A stretch of DNA of 64,000 bases from Leptospira kanakyensis (GTDB lineage Bacteria > Spirochaetota > Leptospiria > Leptospirales > Leptospiraceae), in the NCBI RefSeq assembly GCF_004769235.1, contig NZ_RQFG01000005.1, positions 372,001 to 436,000 of the forward strand, read 5' to 3'. Below, piece by piece: positions 56,649 to 64,000 of the stretch; within the stretch, counting starts at the first letter, position 1; each line of letters opens with the position of its first letter. Made by a program: the position numbers and the translations under genes. The notes below the pieces were generated by a model, which ran no database searches, was not told where the DNA came from, and worked only from the letters and a program-made list of their open reading frames with translations.

Positions 56649-56779
56649 GAACTTTTTTAGAAAGAAATTTGTAAATCACCGAAAGGGATTGTGAAAACGG
56701 AAGGAGTGTGGTAAGAGGAGCGTATTGGGTGGCGGGTCTAGTTCCCCACCCAATTCAGGGCGGGGATATAAGATTCACA
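56649..56779 (+). repeat. 131-nt duplicated 3'-flank, copy 1
   Basis: This segment aligns without gaps to 57457-57587. The first 22 nt differ at one position, the last 56 nt (56724-56779) at three, and the middle is diverged. It begins with what looks like the last codons and TAG of a gene, as copy 2 does for the HD gene. The 56-nt end can fold as ATTGGGTGG with CCACCCAAT (56724-56732, 56746-56754) or as CCCCACCC with GGGCGGGG (56744-56751, 56758-56765); the two hairpins exclude each other. Confidence 0.75.
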
Positions 56780-56811
56780 GGCCGCAATGCCCTCCCCCAG
56801 AGGTTTAATCC

Positions 56812-57468
56812 ATGAAAATTCACGACGAATGTAAAACAAAATTTGTATCCTTAATCGCCAAGTTTACAAATCTAAATTCTCCATTCAGCCAATCCCTATG
56901 GGAGGAAATCAAAACCAGGTATTCGGAATCACATCGCTCCTATCACAACCTAAATCACATCTACCAAATGTTAGGTGAATTTGAAAATATAAAAACGAAA
57001 CTAAAAGATCCAGAAATGGTTCTCTTTGCACTCTACTATCATGATCTAATATATGATCCAAAATCAAAAACGAATGAAGAAGAAAGTGCAAAAATTGCAG
57101 AAACAAAACTTGAAGAATTAGGAATAACAAAGGAACGAATTGAAATTTGTTTACACCACATCCTCGCGACCAAATCACACAGATTAGATGAAAAATATCA
57201 TTCTGATACAAAATATTTCTTGGATATGGATCTTTCCATTTTGGGAAGTGATGAAGAAGAATATTTAGAATACACAAAAAATATCAGAAAAGAATATTCT
57301 GCCTACTCAGATGAGGATTACAGGAAGGGGCGCATTCAAGTTTTGCGTCATTTTACCGAAACAGTTCGGCTCTTCCAAACTGATGTTTTTTTTGATCAAT
57401 ACGAAATGCGAAGCCGGCATAATTTAAAAAGTGAGATTCATAGTTTACAAAAGGGTGAACTTATTTAG
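56812..57468 (+). CDS. HD-superfamily metal-dependent phosphohydrolase
   Basis: A 218-residue soluble protein. RSYHNLNHI near residue 45, FALYYHDLIYD (the HD pair), CLHHILATKSH and FLDMDLSILG are the metal-binding blocks of the predicted HD phosphohydrolases of COG4339. The substrate of this group is not established. The gene is flanked by two copies of a 131-nt segment: copy 1 ends 32 nt before its start and copy 2 begins inside its last codons. Confidence 0.85.
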   Translation: MKIHDECKTKFVSLIAKFTNLNSPFSQSLWEEIKTRYSESHRSYHNLNHIYQMLGEFENIKTKLKDPEMVLFALYYHDLIYDPKSKTNEEESAKIAETKLEELGITKERIEICLHHILATKSHRLDEKYHSDTKYFLDMDLSILGSDEEEYLEYTKNIRKEYSAYSDEDYRKGRIQVLRHFTETVRLFQTDVFFDQYEMRSRHNLKSEIHSLQKGELI

Positions 57469-57587
57469 AAAGAAATTTAGGTTTTATGAAAAGGAATTGA
57501 GAATACAAAGGTTTTATGATAGAAAGTGTGCATTGGGAGGCGGGTCTAGTTCCCCACCCTAATCAGGGCGGGGATATAAGATTCACA
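57457..57587 (+). repeat. 131-nt duplicated 3'-flank, copy 2
   Basis: Begins in the last codons of the HD gene and runs to within 2 nt of the stop codon of the next, convergent gene. The 56-nt conserved end at 57532-57587 differs from copy 1 at three positions. The 5' stem seen in copy 1 is imperfect here, but CCCCACCC with GGGCGGGG is kept. Located between convergent genes, it could act as a transcription end or RNA-stability element. Confidence 0.75.
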
Positions 57588-57589
57588 CC

Positions 57590-58456
57590 CTACCCCCCAA
57601 ACCGCCCCAACATCGGAACCAATCCCTCTTTCGTTTGACCAGCAGTATCATACCCGGGAAAAATCTTAACCAACTTCAAATAAAAGTTTTTTTCAATACG
57701 TTTATTTCCGGAATCCGTCTTTTCGAATACGTCTTTCGTAAACAAATGAAATTCAAAATAACCAGTTTTAAATTTTCCATCCATCCCAATCCGACTTCCA
57801 ATCCGAAATCGCAAAGGATGATTTGTGTCTAAGGTTTCGAAACAAGATTCGCCTTCAAAAGTTAATGCCTTGGAAATATAAAACTTTTCTTTTACACCCA
57901 TCTCGTGAAAATCTTTAGAACCAGGAAACTGAATTAATACTTTTCCTTCTCTTCGAAACTCCAAACTATAAGACAAAATCTCTAAATTAGAAACATCTAA
58001 TGCTTCAATATCAACTGTTAGATGGTGATCCAAAACTTCGGTAGATCTTGTAATAACATTTCCTTCTCGTTGTCCTATCGTAATAATTTTGTTTTTATTC
58101 AAAGGAACTATATATTTAAAAACCATACCAGGATCAGGTAAATCTTTTCCTTGGACGGTCATTGCCGAATGAATTGGTGTTTGAGTGATGGTATGAATAT
58201 CAGGGACTGAGATCTCTGAAGCAAATGCCAGATTCTGATTTGAAAGAATATTACCATCTTTCGATGTAGATTTTGATTTGAATAGTTCTAGAGATTTCAA
58301 CTTGGCAATCGTCAGCCTTTGCATGACAGCCACTAGGACAAGTACGGCAACTATCAGCACAAGCACAAATACCCAAGTTTCATAGGCATTCATCCTCTCT
58401 TCCAACATTCGAATTTGTTCCGTTGAATATGGTTTCATTACTTCAGCGAGTATCAT
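57590..58456 (-). CDS. hypothetical membrane-anchored cytoplasmic protein
   Basis: A 288-residue protein with one membrane helix (about residues 29-46, WVFVLVLIVAVLVLVAVM) after a short N-terminal segment, then a soluble domain of about 200 residues rich in beta-strands (for example FKYIVPLNKNKIITIGQREG, YSLEFRREGKVLIQFPG). The layout recalls membrane-anchored PilZ-like proteins, but I cannot find the RxxxR/DxSxxG motifs. The ATG at 58456 has an AAAGGA site. Unknown function. Confidence 0.65.
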   Translation of the reverse strand: MILAEVMKPYSTEQIRMLEERMNAYETWVFVLVLIVAVLVLVAVMQRLTIAKLKSLELFKSKSTSKDGNILSNQNLAFASEISVPDIHTITQTPIHSAMTVQGKDLPDPGMVFKYIVPLNKNKIITIGQREGNVITRSTEVLDHHLTVDIEALDVSNLEILSYSLEFRREGKVLIQFPGSKDFHEMGVKEKFYISKALTFEGESCFETLDTNHPLRFRIGSRIGMDGKFKTGYFEFHLFTKDVFEKTDSGNKRIEKNFYLKLVKIFPGYDTAGQTKEGLVPMLGRFGG

Positions 58457-58575
58457 TTAAAATCCTTTTCGATGAAAGACCTATACTATCATTGTCGACT
58501 GATTCCCTTGCGAAAAAAACCTCCTTCCCGGAAAAGAGATCGACTCTTAAGACTTAGTTCCCTATTTTTTACACT

Positions 58576-59418
58576 ATGTCGGGTTACAAGTCCTTACTCT
58601 ACATTCTAGTTTTCTTATATGTTTTTCCCCTCTTCCCACAAAATCATTGGGATAATTACATTCATGAAAAAACGATAGGATCCACCTATCAGATATTTGG
58701 TGACAATGTCAACCTAAGGGATGCCGACAACCTCAAGTCAAAGGTGAAAAAGAAACTTTCGATTGGATCCGCCGTGACCATCCTCGCAAAAACGAACCAA
58801 ATCATGGAACAAGATTCAGTAAAAGAATATTGGTACGAGGTAAAATCGGAAAATGAAATAGGTTATATTTGGGGAGGACTCATTGCCGATTATTCCTTTC
58901 CTATCGAAGATCATACAATCTTATGTAAAAATTTAGGAGTCAAACTCGGTAAAATCGAATTAAAACTCATCCAAGGAGACAAACTCCTCTCCCAATCCAA
59001 ATGGGAGGTTGGCCCTGTCAGCAATGAAAGTTGGAAACATCAAATTTATCCATCGTCTGAGTTTACACCCAGTCCTAAATTTTTATTTGGATTAACTTAC
59101 TTGGTTTTTTCCGAAATCGAATATGGTTATACCAATGAACAATTGATTACTATCTCTCCAGACAAAAAACTAATATCACAATTCTCGTGGAACCCTGGAT
59201 CCTGTGATCCACCTTCCTGCGCCGAATCTTGGTTAGTTTTTCCAAGTGAAACACTAAATGCGGATATTAAAACACAAAGAAAAATTACAAAAGGAAAAAA
59301 GAATACCATCCAAGAGTTAACTCATAGTTTCGACATAGAAGACTCTAACTTCCACGAGTACTACAAATCAGAATACATTTGGAACGGAACTACCTTCCAA
59401 AAAAAGGAATCTCAATAA
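58576..59418 (+). CDS. exported bacterial SH3-domain protein
   Basis: A 280-residue protein with an N-terminal signal (SLLYILVFLYVFPLFPQ) and an SH3_3-type domain at about residues 35-105: QIFGDNVNLRDADNLKSKV, LSIGSAVTILAKT, YEVKSENEIGYIWGGLIA. The remaining part is an unrecognised beta-rich domain with a Cys pair in NPGSCDPPSCAESW. SH3_3 domains often bind peptidoglycan. It lies 4 nt upstream of the phospholipase C-like gene, so both are probably one transcript. Confidence 0.8.
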   Translation: MSGYKSLLYILVFLYVFPLFPQNHWDNYIHEKTIGSTYQIFGDNVNLRDADNLKSKVKKKLSIGSAVTILAKTNQIMEQDSVKEYWYEVKSENEIGYIWGGLIADYSFPIEDHTILCKNLGVKLGKIELKLIQGDKLLSQSKWEVGPVSNESWKHQIYPSSEFTPSPKFLFGLTYLVFSEIEYGYTNEQLITISPDKKLISQFSWNPGSCDPPSCAESWLVFPSETLNADIKTQRKITKGKKNTIQELTHSFDIEDSNFHEYYKSEYIWNGTTFQKKESQ

Positions 59419-59422
59419 TTTT

Positions 59423-60676
59423 ATGAAACAATTTATCGTTAGTGTTGTCATTTTAGTATTTACTTTTCCTATCTTTTCCTGGAACAACCATGCAGGAATC
59501 ACCTATCTAATTTTAAAAGATCATTGGAAAGGTAAACCCACCCCAAAAGTCAAAGTGGAGTCTTTAAAATCCTTTTTATCCAAAGAAAAATCATCCATCC
59601 AAGAAACTCTTTCTATATCCGAAGAATGGGCACTAAAAAAGTTACCTCACTTAACACCAACTATCGAAAGTTTGAAATTTTCAAAAACAACGAAGGATGC
59701 TGACCTTGTTCTCAGTTTTTATAAAGCCCTTCGGGTGAACCCAAATCATAAAGCAGCATTGTACATCCAAGCAGTTCCCAAAAGAAATGGAACCAAACTT
59801 CCATTAGATCAACTTACAACTCTTAATGAAAAAGGTAAACTAGTGAATGAAACTTTTTTATCCTTACAAGAAGGGCAAATCATCGGCGCGGATGAAGTTT
59901 TGGTCTCTGCTACCGATGAACCAGATTACGACTTAGATTTGTATCTATTTGAAGATAATGGAAGTGAAGTAGGAAAAATTTACGGATTCGGGAGCCAACC
60001 ATTTGGAAATCCAGCAATCGAATTTTCATCCCAAGCTCCTTTCCATATGGGTTTTTATTACGAACCTGGTATTATTTTTGCTCTCGCAGGATTTCTAAAA
60101 CAAACTTATCCCGAATACCGAATTCACCAGTTTACCGAATTATCCAAATTAGCCTTTCGCACAGGCCATCCTTATTGGGGGTATCGATTTGCGGGTTGGG
60201 CTCTTCATTACATCCAAGACCTAACACAACCATACCACTCTTCTGTATTACCAAGAGTCAGTGCCGCAAAACAAATTGGCGTTCAACTTGTATCTATCGT
60301 TGGTTACCAATCACCGAAAAATAATATGATTAACTTTATTTCAGGAAGACATACCCTAATTGAAGAATACCAATACTATTTAATTCGTAATTTGATCGAA
60401 ACAAAAAACTGGGATCACCCTGTGGCAAACTCAATCACTGAGTTTTCAGAACAAAGTTTTGTAAAGTGGCAAGGAATTGATCTTCTAAGAGGAAATGTAT
60501 GTAAAGAAGCTTATGACGCCGGTGATCCTATGGATGAACAATTGGAGAATTTAGATATCCCAAAATATGAAACTCTATACGAACCAACACATCCTATCCA
60601 TACAATTTTAGGAACATTACTTAACAATACATCCAAACACACAAGAGCCTATTTGGATGCTTTAAAATCAAACTAA
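59423..60676 (+). CDS. exported phospholipase C / S1-P1 nuclease-fold zinc enzyme
   Basis: A 417-residue exported protein. The signal peptide probably ends at FPIFS, giving a mature N-terminus WNNHAG. In this fold the terminal Trp and the following His bind zinc. The second ligand block, HPYWGYRFAGWALHYIQDLTQPYHSS (key part ALHYIQDLTQPYH), matches the HxxGDxxQPxH zinc signature of phospholipase C and S1/P1 nucleases, with Q in place of G. Likely a periplasmic or secreted phosphodiesterase; lipid or nucleic acid substrate is open. The stop overlaps the convergent DUF2237 stop. Confidence 0.8.
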   Translation: MKQFIVSVVILVFTFPIFSWNNHAGITYLILKDHWKGKPTPKVKVESLKSFLSKEKSSIQETLSISEEWALKKLPHLTPTIESLKFSKTTKDADLVLSFYKALRVNPNHKAALYIQAVPKRNGTKLPLDQLTTLNEKGKLVNETFLSLQEGQIIGADEVLVSATDEPDYDLDLYLFEDNGSEVGKIYGFGSQPFGNPAIEFSSQAPFHMGFYYEPGIIFALAGFLKQTYPEYRIHQFTELSKLAFRTGHPYWGYRFAGWALHYIQDLTQPYHSSVLPRVSAAKQIGVQLVSIVGYQSPKNNMINFISGRHTLIEEYQYYLIRNLIETKNWDHPVANSITEFSEQSFVKWQGIDLLRGNVCKEAYDAGDPMDEQLENLDIPKYETLYEPTHPIHTILGTLLNNTSKHTRAYLDALKSN

Positions 60677-61053
60677 CCTATTTCTTCAACGGCAAATCGT
60701 TCCAATAACTCCAATGGAATGATTTCTAACGCGCGTTTGTGGGTAGATTCCAAAAAAACTTTGGGAGCTACCCCATTACGATAAGCTTCCAACCACCTCG
60801 ATGCACAAAGGCACCAACGTTCTCCAGGATTGACTCCCGGAAAAGCATATTGCGGCCAAGGAGTGATGAGATCATTCCCACTTTGTTTTTGGGACTCTAA
60901 AAATTCTTCCGTTGCCAGAACACATACGGTATGAGATCCAAGATCGTCATCCGAAGTATTACAACAACCATCCCGAAAAAAACCTGTGAGCGGATTTGTG
61001 GAGCAGGGAACCAGAGGCCCGCCAAATACATTTAAAGATTCATCCATGTCCAT
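60673..61053 (-). CDS. DUF2237 family protein
   Basis: A 126-residue protein matching DUF2237: LNVFGGPLVPCSTNPLTGFFRDGCCNT at the start (key part TGFFRDGCC), GSHTVCVLATEEFL, and PGVNPGERWCLCASRWLEAY. Conserved cysteines suggest a metal or redox role, but the function is unknown. Cytoplasmic, single gene, convergent with the phospholipase C-like gene. Confidence 0.9.
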   Translation of the reverse strand: MDMDESLNVFGGPLVPCSTNPLTGFFRDGCCNTSDDDLGSHTVCVLATEEFLESQKQSGNDLITPWPQYAFPGVNPGERWCLCASRWLEAYRNGVAPKVFLESTHKRALEIIPLELLERFAVEEIG

Positions 61054-61112
61054 AGGAATCTCAAACTAGGGAAAGAATCAAATCTGGGAAGACGAATCTG
61101 AGTTTAGAAGAG

Positions 61113-61138
61113 AAAAAAGATGGGGGTTTGCACCCCCA
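61113..61138 (-). terminator. Rho-independent terminator of the M23 peptidase pair
   Basis: On the minus strand TGGGGGT-GCAA-ACCCCCA forms a 7-bp GC-rich stem (61121-61138), followed after two bases by T6. It lies 70 nt beyond the stop of the second peptidase gene. Confidence 0.85.
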
Positions 61139-61207
61139 ATAGAACGACCAAAAGGTCTTGGAAAGCCTACAGTCAATCTACTAAACATATATTTACTTGT
61201 CAAACGA

Positions 61208-62413
61208 TTACGCACGCACATCAAAAAAAAGAATCTTTTTTTCCTCTCCATTGACCCGTACCCGCACCTTCCACCGCCCCGTAAATTTAGGATTACTGGT
61301 AATCGAAACATATCTGGCTTCAATGGCCAAATTTTTCTCCGCGACCCAGTCCAACTTCATCGCCTCAAAGGCCTTTCCTTCAATGGAAATATCCAATTCA
61401 ATCTTGTGGTTTCCTGGCCTAACAAATTCTAAGGATACCAAAAAATTATCACCTAACCGAAAAGAGGTTTCACCACATTGTACCCTTTCTTTTTTTGAAT
61501 TTAATTTACAAATCTGAATGTCTTCTTCTAAAATTTCTGCTTTAATCGGATCAATTCCTGGTCTTGGATGCCAATACATAAAAAGTTCATTCAAAGTATC
61601 TCGTTCCGAGTATTGAGTTTTAAATAGTGTTGGAATGGTTGTCACTTCTAATTGTCTGTTTGGTTTATGAACTTCAAAATGGAGATGTGGTCCCTGCGTA
61701 TAACCAGTATTACCTGAGTATCCAATCAACTGACCCGCTTCTATCATATCACCGACTTTGACAACAACTCCATTTTTCATTAAGTGGGCATAATTCCCCA
61801 ATGTACCATCTTCATGTTGTATGATGATAAAATTTGCCTTTGAGAGAAGGTCTTTACGAAATCCACCTTCAGAATACTTGGACTCTGTTGCCATCACATA
61901 ACCTTTTCTAGCTGCATGCACAGGCGTTCCAACGGGAATTCCAAAATCAATCGCATTCGCAAAACTACCGAAATGAGTCACAGAGCCGTTATACCCTTGG
62001 ACAACTTTCGCTCGAATGCCACGTGCAAAAGGTAATAAGTAACTTACCGAATCATCATGAATACTATCCCAATCTCCTGGTCTGACTCGAAACGCAAAAG
62101 AATGGAAGGCATCTTTCGTTCTATCTTCTAAAAAAAACTTTGTAATATAAACTGGCGCGGGGCCTTTGACAACAACAAAATAAGGAAAACTAATATCAGT
62201 TTTAAAGTTTACGAAAGTTGCATTCAACAATACAGAATTGGTAACTTTAGGATTTGGATTGTGATTACGAATCGAAAGCTGAATTCCATCTTCATCTTTT
62301 GTTTGAATCAAACAAACCCATTCTTGGTTACACTCTTCTGTAACATTTGATTCTGCATAAATACTAAAGGAAAAACAAAAACTAAAAAAAAATATTACTA
62401 CGGATCGAATCAC
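61208..62413 (-). CDS. exported M23 (LytM) family peptidase, second of tandem pair
   Basis: A 401-residue protein with a signal peptide (VVIFFFSFCFSFSIYAES), a beta-rich N-terminal domain, a central M23 domain and a C-terminal beta-domain. Zinc and catalytic residues: HFGSFANAIDFG (His and Asp, eight residues apart rather than the three of LytM), GNYAHL and GPHLHFEVHKP. It probably cuts peptidoglycan crosslinks or is an activator of other hydrolases. It overlaps the upstream paralogue by 4 nt. N-terminal CNQEWVCLIQTKDEDG resembles the corresponding stretch of the neighbour. Confidence 0.9.
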   Translation of the reverse strand: MIRSVVIFFFSFCFSFSIYAESNVTEECNQEWVCLIQTKDEDGIQLSIRNHNPNPKVTNSVLLNATFVNFKTDISFPYFVVVKGPAPVYITKFFLEDRTKDAFHSFAFRVRPGDWDSIHDDSVSYLLPFARGIRAKVVQGYNGSVTHFGSFANAIDFGIPVGTPVHAARKGYVMATESKYSEGGFRKDLLSKANFIIIQHEDGTLGNYAHLMKNGVVVKVGDMIEAGQLIGYSGNTGYTQGPHLHFEVHKPNRQLEVTTIPTLFKTQYSERDTLNELFMYWHPRPGIDPIKAEILEEDIQICKLNSKKERVQCGETSFRLGDNFLVSLEFVRPGNHKIELDISIEGKAFEAMKLDWVAEKNLAIEARYVSITSNPKFTGRWKVRVRVNGEEKKILFFDVRA

Positions 62414-63615
62414 TTTATGCTCGTTAATTGAAATGACATTTCTTTTTGAACTACCCCATCAATGGAGATCGTTGCCGTCCAATCTCCTTCCAAAGGTTCA
62501 GAAGATTCCTCAAATTGGATATCCAAATAGGTGTCCCACCATTCTGGGTTTGTCTCCCAATTATACAATTTTATAATAGAGGTGCCATTTTTACGAACGG
62601 AAATTTGTATCTTATGCCTGGATGGCTTTAAAAGAGGAATATAAAAATACATAGGAGCCGTTTTTGCGAACGAAGTAACATTACATCCCAGTCTTTCTAA
62701 GTTTTGAACCGATTCACAAATTTGGATTTCGTCCGCATCCGAATCTATTTTGACTAGAGGTTCGTTTGTATCCCTACGCCAATGGAGTTGCCCTTCCGCA
62801 ATCATTTCAGAATCGGAGGATTCAGTTCGAAACAAAGTAGGAATTGTTTTTTTCCGGAGACTCGGTGTTGGTTTATAGACTTCAAAATGCAAATGGGGGC
62901 CATCACTAAATCCAGTGCTCCCCGTATAACCAATTGGCGTTCCCGCACTTACCTTTTGTCCTCGTTTGACAAGAACACCCATATAACGAAGATGAGCATA
63001 CTGGCCGATCGTCCCATCTTCATGTAAAATTTTTACATAATTGGCCGAGTGGATGTATTTGATTTCAAATCCACCTTCTGTATTTTTTTCTTCTGTATCA
63101 ACGACAATTCCGTCTCTGGCAGCGGTGATTAACTCACCCTCCTTTAATCCAAAATCGATCGAATAACGGTTGTCACCTTGATGGCTTTTGGATCCCTTAT
63201 AACCTTGATACACACGAACTTTCAAACCCTTGTCAAAAGGTAATTCGTAAATAACCTTGGAATCGTGCCTGACTCCAAAATTCCCGAGAATCCATCTGTA
63301 TTTAATTTGATATACCCAACGTTTGTTAGGTTTATTTACATTCAAACGAAAGAGTTTTTTTCTTTTTGGCCCTTTTAATACAGTCACCAAAGGGAGTTTC
63401 ACTGAACTTTTCATGTTTTTATAACTAGCATTGACTGATAAAGTTGTGTCGGTTTCTTCTATTGCAATTTTGTTTTGAAAGTAAACATCTACCCCCGTTT
63501 TGTCCTGCACATAAATGACACAGAGTCTGTCCATGGAGCAGAATTCAGAATGTTCTTTGGCAAATAAGAATCCAATAGGACAAAACAAAAAAAGAATAAA
63601 TATGCCAAATCTCAT
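62410..63615 (-). CDS. exported M23 (LytM) family peptidase, first of tandem pair
   Basis: Also 401 residues, with a signal peptide (FGIFILFLFCPIGFLFA) and the same layout as its neighbour. The M23 site reads HQGDNRYSIDFG, GQYAHL and DGPHLHFEVYKP, with the same longer His-to-Asp spacing. The two proteins align along their length, including the CSMDRLCVIYVQDKTG start and QICESVQN near the C-terminal domain, showing a tandem duplication that has diverged well. Translation of the second copy is coupled through ATGA. Role in cell-wall remodelling is inferred from the family. Confidence 0.9.
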   Translation of the reverse strand: MRFGIFILFLFCPIGFLFAKEHSEFCSMDRLCVIYVQDKTGVDVYFQNKIAIEETDTTLSVNASYKNMKSSVKLPLVTVLKGPKRKKLFRLNVNKPNKRWVYQIKYRWILGNFGVRHDSKVIYELPFDKGLKVRVYQGYKGSKSHQGDNRYSIDFGLKEGELITAARDGIVVDTEEKNTEGGFEIKYIHSANYVKILHEDGTIGQYAHLRYMGVLVKRGQKVSAGTPIGYTGSTGFSDGPHLHFEVYKPTPSLRKKTIPTLFRTESSDSEMIAEGQLHWRRDTNEPLVKIDSDADEIQICESVQNLERLGCNVTSFAKTAPMYFYIPLLKPSRHKIQISVRKNGTSIIKLYNWETNPEWWDTYLDIQFEESSEPLEGDWTATISIDGVVQKEMSFQLTSIK

Positions 63616-63717
63616 AAAACAGGAATCATGTTAACGAATGGAAATGTAGGTGACAATCCATTTTCCTTCCTAAAAAACTTGATTGCCGAATGATTTCTTC
63701 TCTTTAAACTTCGACAC

Positions 63718-64000
63718 ATGACTCCAATCTTATACACATTCCCCATCTCTCATTTTTCTGAAAAAGCCAGATGGGGATTGGAACTTGCAAACTATTCTTT
63801 TGAACTAAAGGCCTTGGTCCCAGGTGAACACATCAAAACCCTAAAACCAATTGTGACCGATTTGTATGTGCCTGTTTTAGAGACGGATTCTGGAGTCATC
63901 CAAGGTTCTGGAAATATTTTAGATGTCATTGAAGAAAAGGCATTTGGTCATAAAGCCACCCCAGAAGAAAAACAAATGGAAGAGAAAATCGACATCCAAA
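63718..64000 (+). CDS. glutathione S-transferase-like protein (3' end outside window)
   Basis: The frame from the ATG at 63718 reads MTPILYTFPISHFSEKARWG, then LELANYSFELKALVPGEH, LKPIVTDLYVPVLETDSG and VIQGSGNILDVIEEKA: a thioredoxin-fold N-terminal GST domain with the cis-proline in VPVLE and the Glu/Ser-like GSGNI glutathione site. About 94 codons are seen before the right edge; the helical C-terminal domain is missing. Substrate unknown. Confidence 0.75.
   Translation, partial: MTPILYTFPISHFSEKARWGLELANYSFELKALVPGEHIKTLKPIVTDLYVPVLETDSGVIQGSGNILDVIEEKAFGHKATPEEKQMEEKIDIQ

Noticed and set aside
56649..57587. The two 131-nt segments considered as integron attC sites around a gene cassette
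   Set aside because: No RYYYAAC/GTTRRRY core pairs at their ends and no integrase gene in the window.
61078..61323. An 81-codon leftward frame overlapping the end of the M23 peptidase gene
   Set aside because: It runs through the terminator hairpin and in a different frame of a real gene; composition is not protein-like.

Overview
The window looks like a chromosomal segment of a spirochaete, most likely Leptospira and probably from the saprophytic or low-virulence side of the genus. The DNA is AT-rich and gene-dense. It carries a flagellar FliF ring gene, many exported proteins and lipoproteins with loose spirochaete-type lipoboxes, a TlyC/CNNM protein, complete-looking biotin, CoA, lysine and branched-chain amino-acid genes, and several large signalling proteins. 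The genus call is inference from content and protein style; no rRNA or tRNA gene is present to settle it. No gene-free stretch exceeds about 300 bp.

Layout. 1-5.2 kb: a leftward glycerol/sugar operon (FGGY kinase, APH-type small-molecule kinase, glpD running off the left edge), divergent from an SLC49/FLVCR-like MFS transporter, with a perfect 16-bp palindrome between them. 5.3-9.6 kb: tandem exported paralogues, a DUF4160/DUF2442 pair, a DUF7000-like gene and a HAD phosphatase. 9.7-12.6 kb: a TetR regulator divergent from a class III aminotransferase, with a large inverted repeat whose core matches the first palindrome at 14 of 16 positions; then a MazEF module with a palindromic operator over its start codon. 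12.7-17 kb: fliF and a polytopic adenylate cyclase. 17-23.7 kb: a MEST-like hydrolase, a dapA-dapB-cdaA-cdaR operon (diaminopimelate and c-di-AMP), and a WecA/MraY-family transferase followed by a DUF368 (PopT-type) undecaprenyl-phosphate translocase. 23.9-27.8 kb: NhaD antiporter, NAPE-PLD-like lipoprotein and an ElyC/YdcF protein. 27.9-31.1 kb: cytochrome c maturation genes ccmE-ccmF-ccmH-like, with a CcmE of the rare CxxxY type and an aberrant CcmH. 31.2-36.2 kb: bioF, a SIRT5-type sirtuin, DUF486, and separate coaC and coaB genes behind a CNNM protein. 36.4-42.5 kb: a large exported TPR/CHAT-like protein and a multi-PAS hybrid histidine kinase.

42.6-46 kb holds the most interesting system: a family 2A encapsulin shell gene translationally coupled to a cysteine desulfurase with a long disordered N-terminal targeting region, facing a serine acetyltransferase. 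Family precedent says this makes a proteinaceous nanocompartment that takes sulfur from cysteine and stores it. 46-49.8 kb: an ABC-F ATPase and a MASE1-SpoIIE phosphatase. 49.8-51.7 kb: small lipoproteins, including an internally deleted copy. 51.75 kb: a GC-rich structured element in front of ilvC, followed by a thiolase and a strong terminator. 54.4-57.6 kb: a type II restriction-modification pair (C5 methyltransferase with its own HTH, PmeII-like endonuclease) next to an HD phosphohydrolase gene; two gap-free 131-nt homologous segments lie on either side of the HD gene, suggesting an old tandem duplication with one gene lost where the restriction system now sits. 57.6-64 kb: a membrane-anchored unknown, an SH3-domain protein with a zinc phospholipase C-like protein, DUF2237, tandem M23 peptidases and a GST-like gene cut by the right edge.
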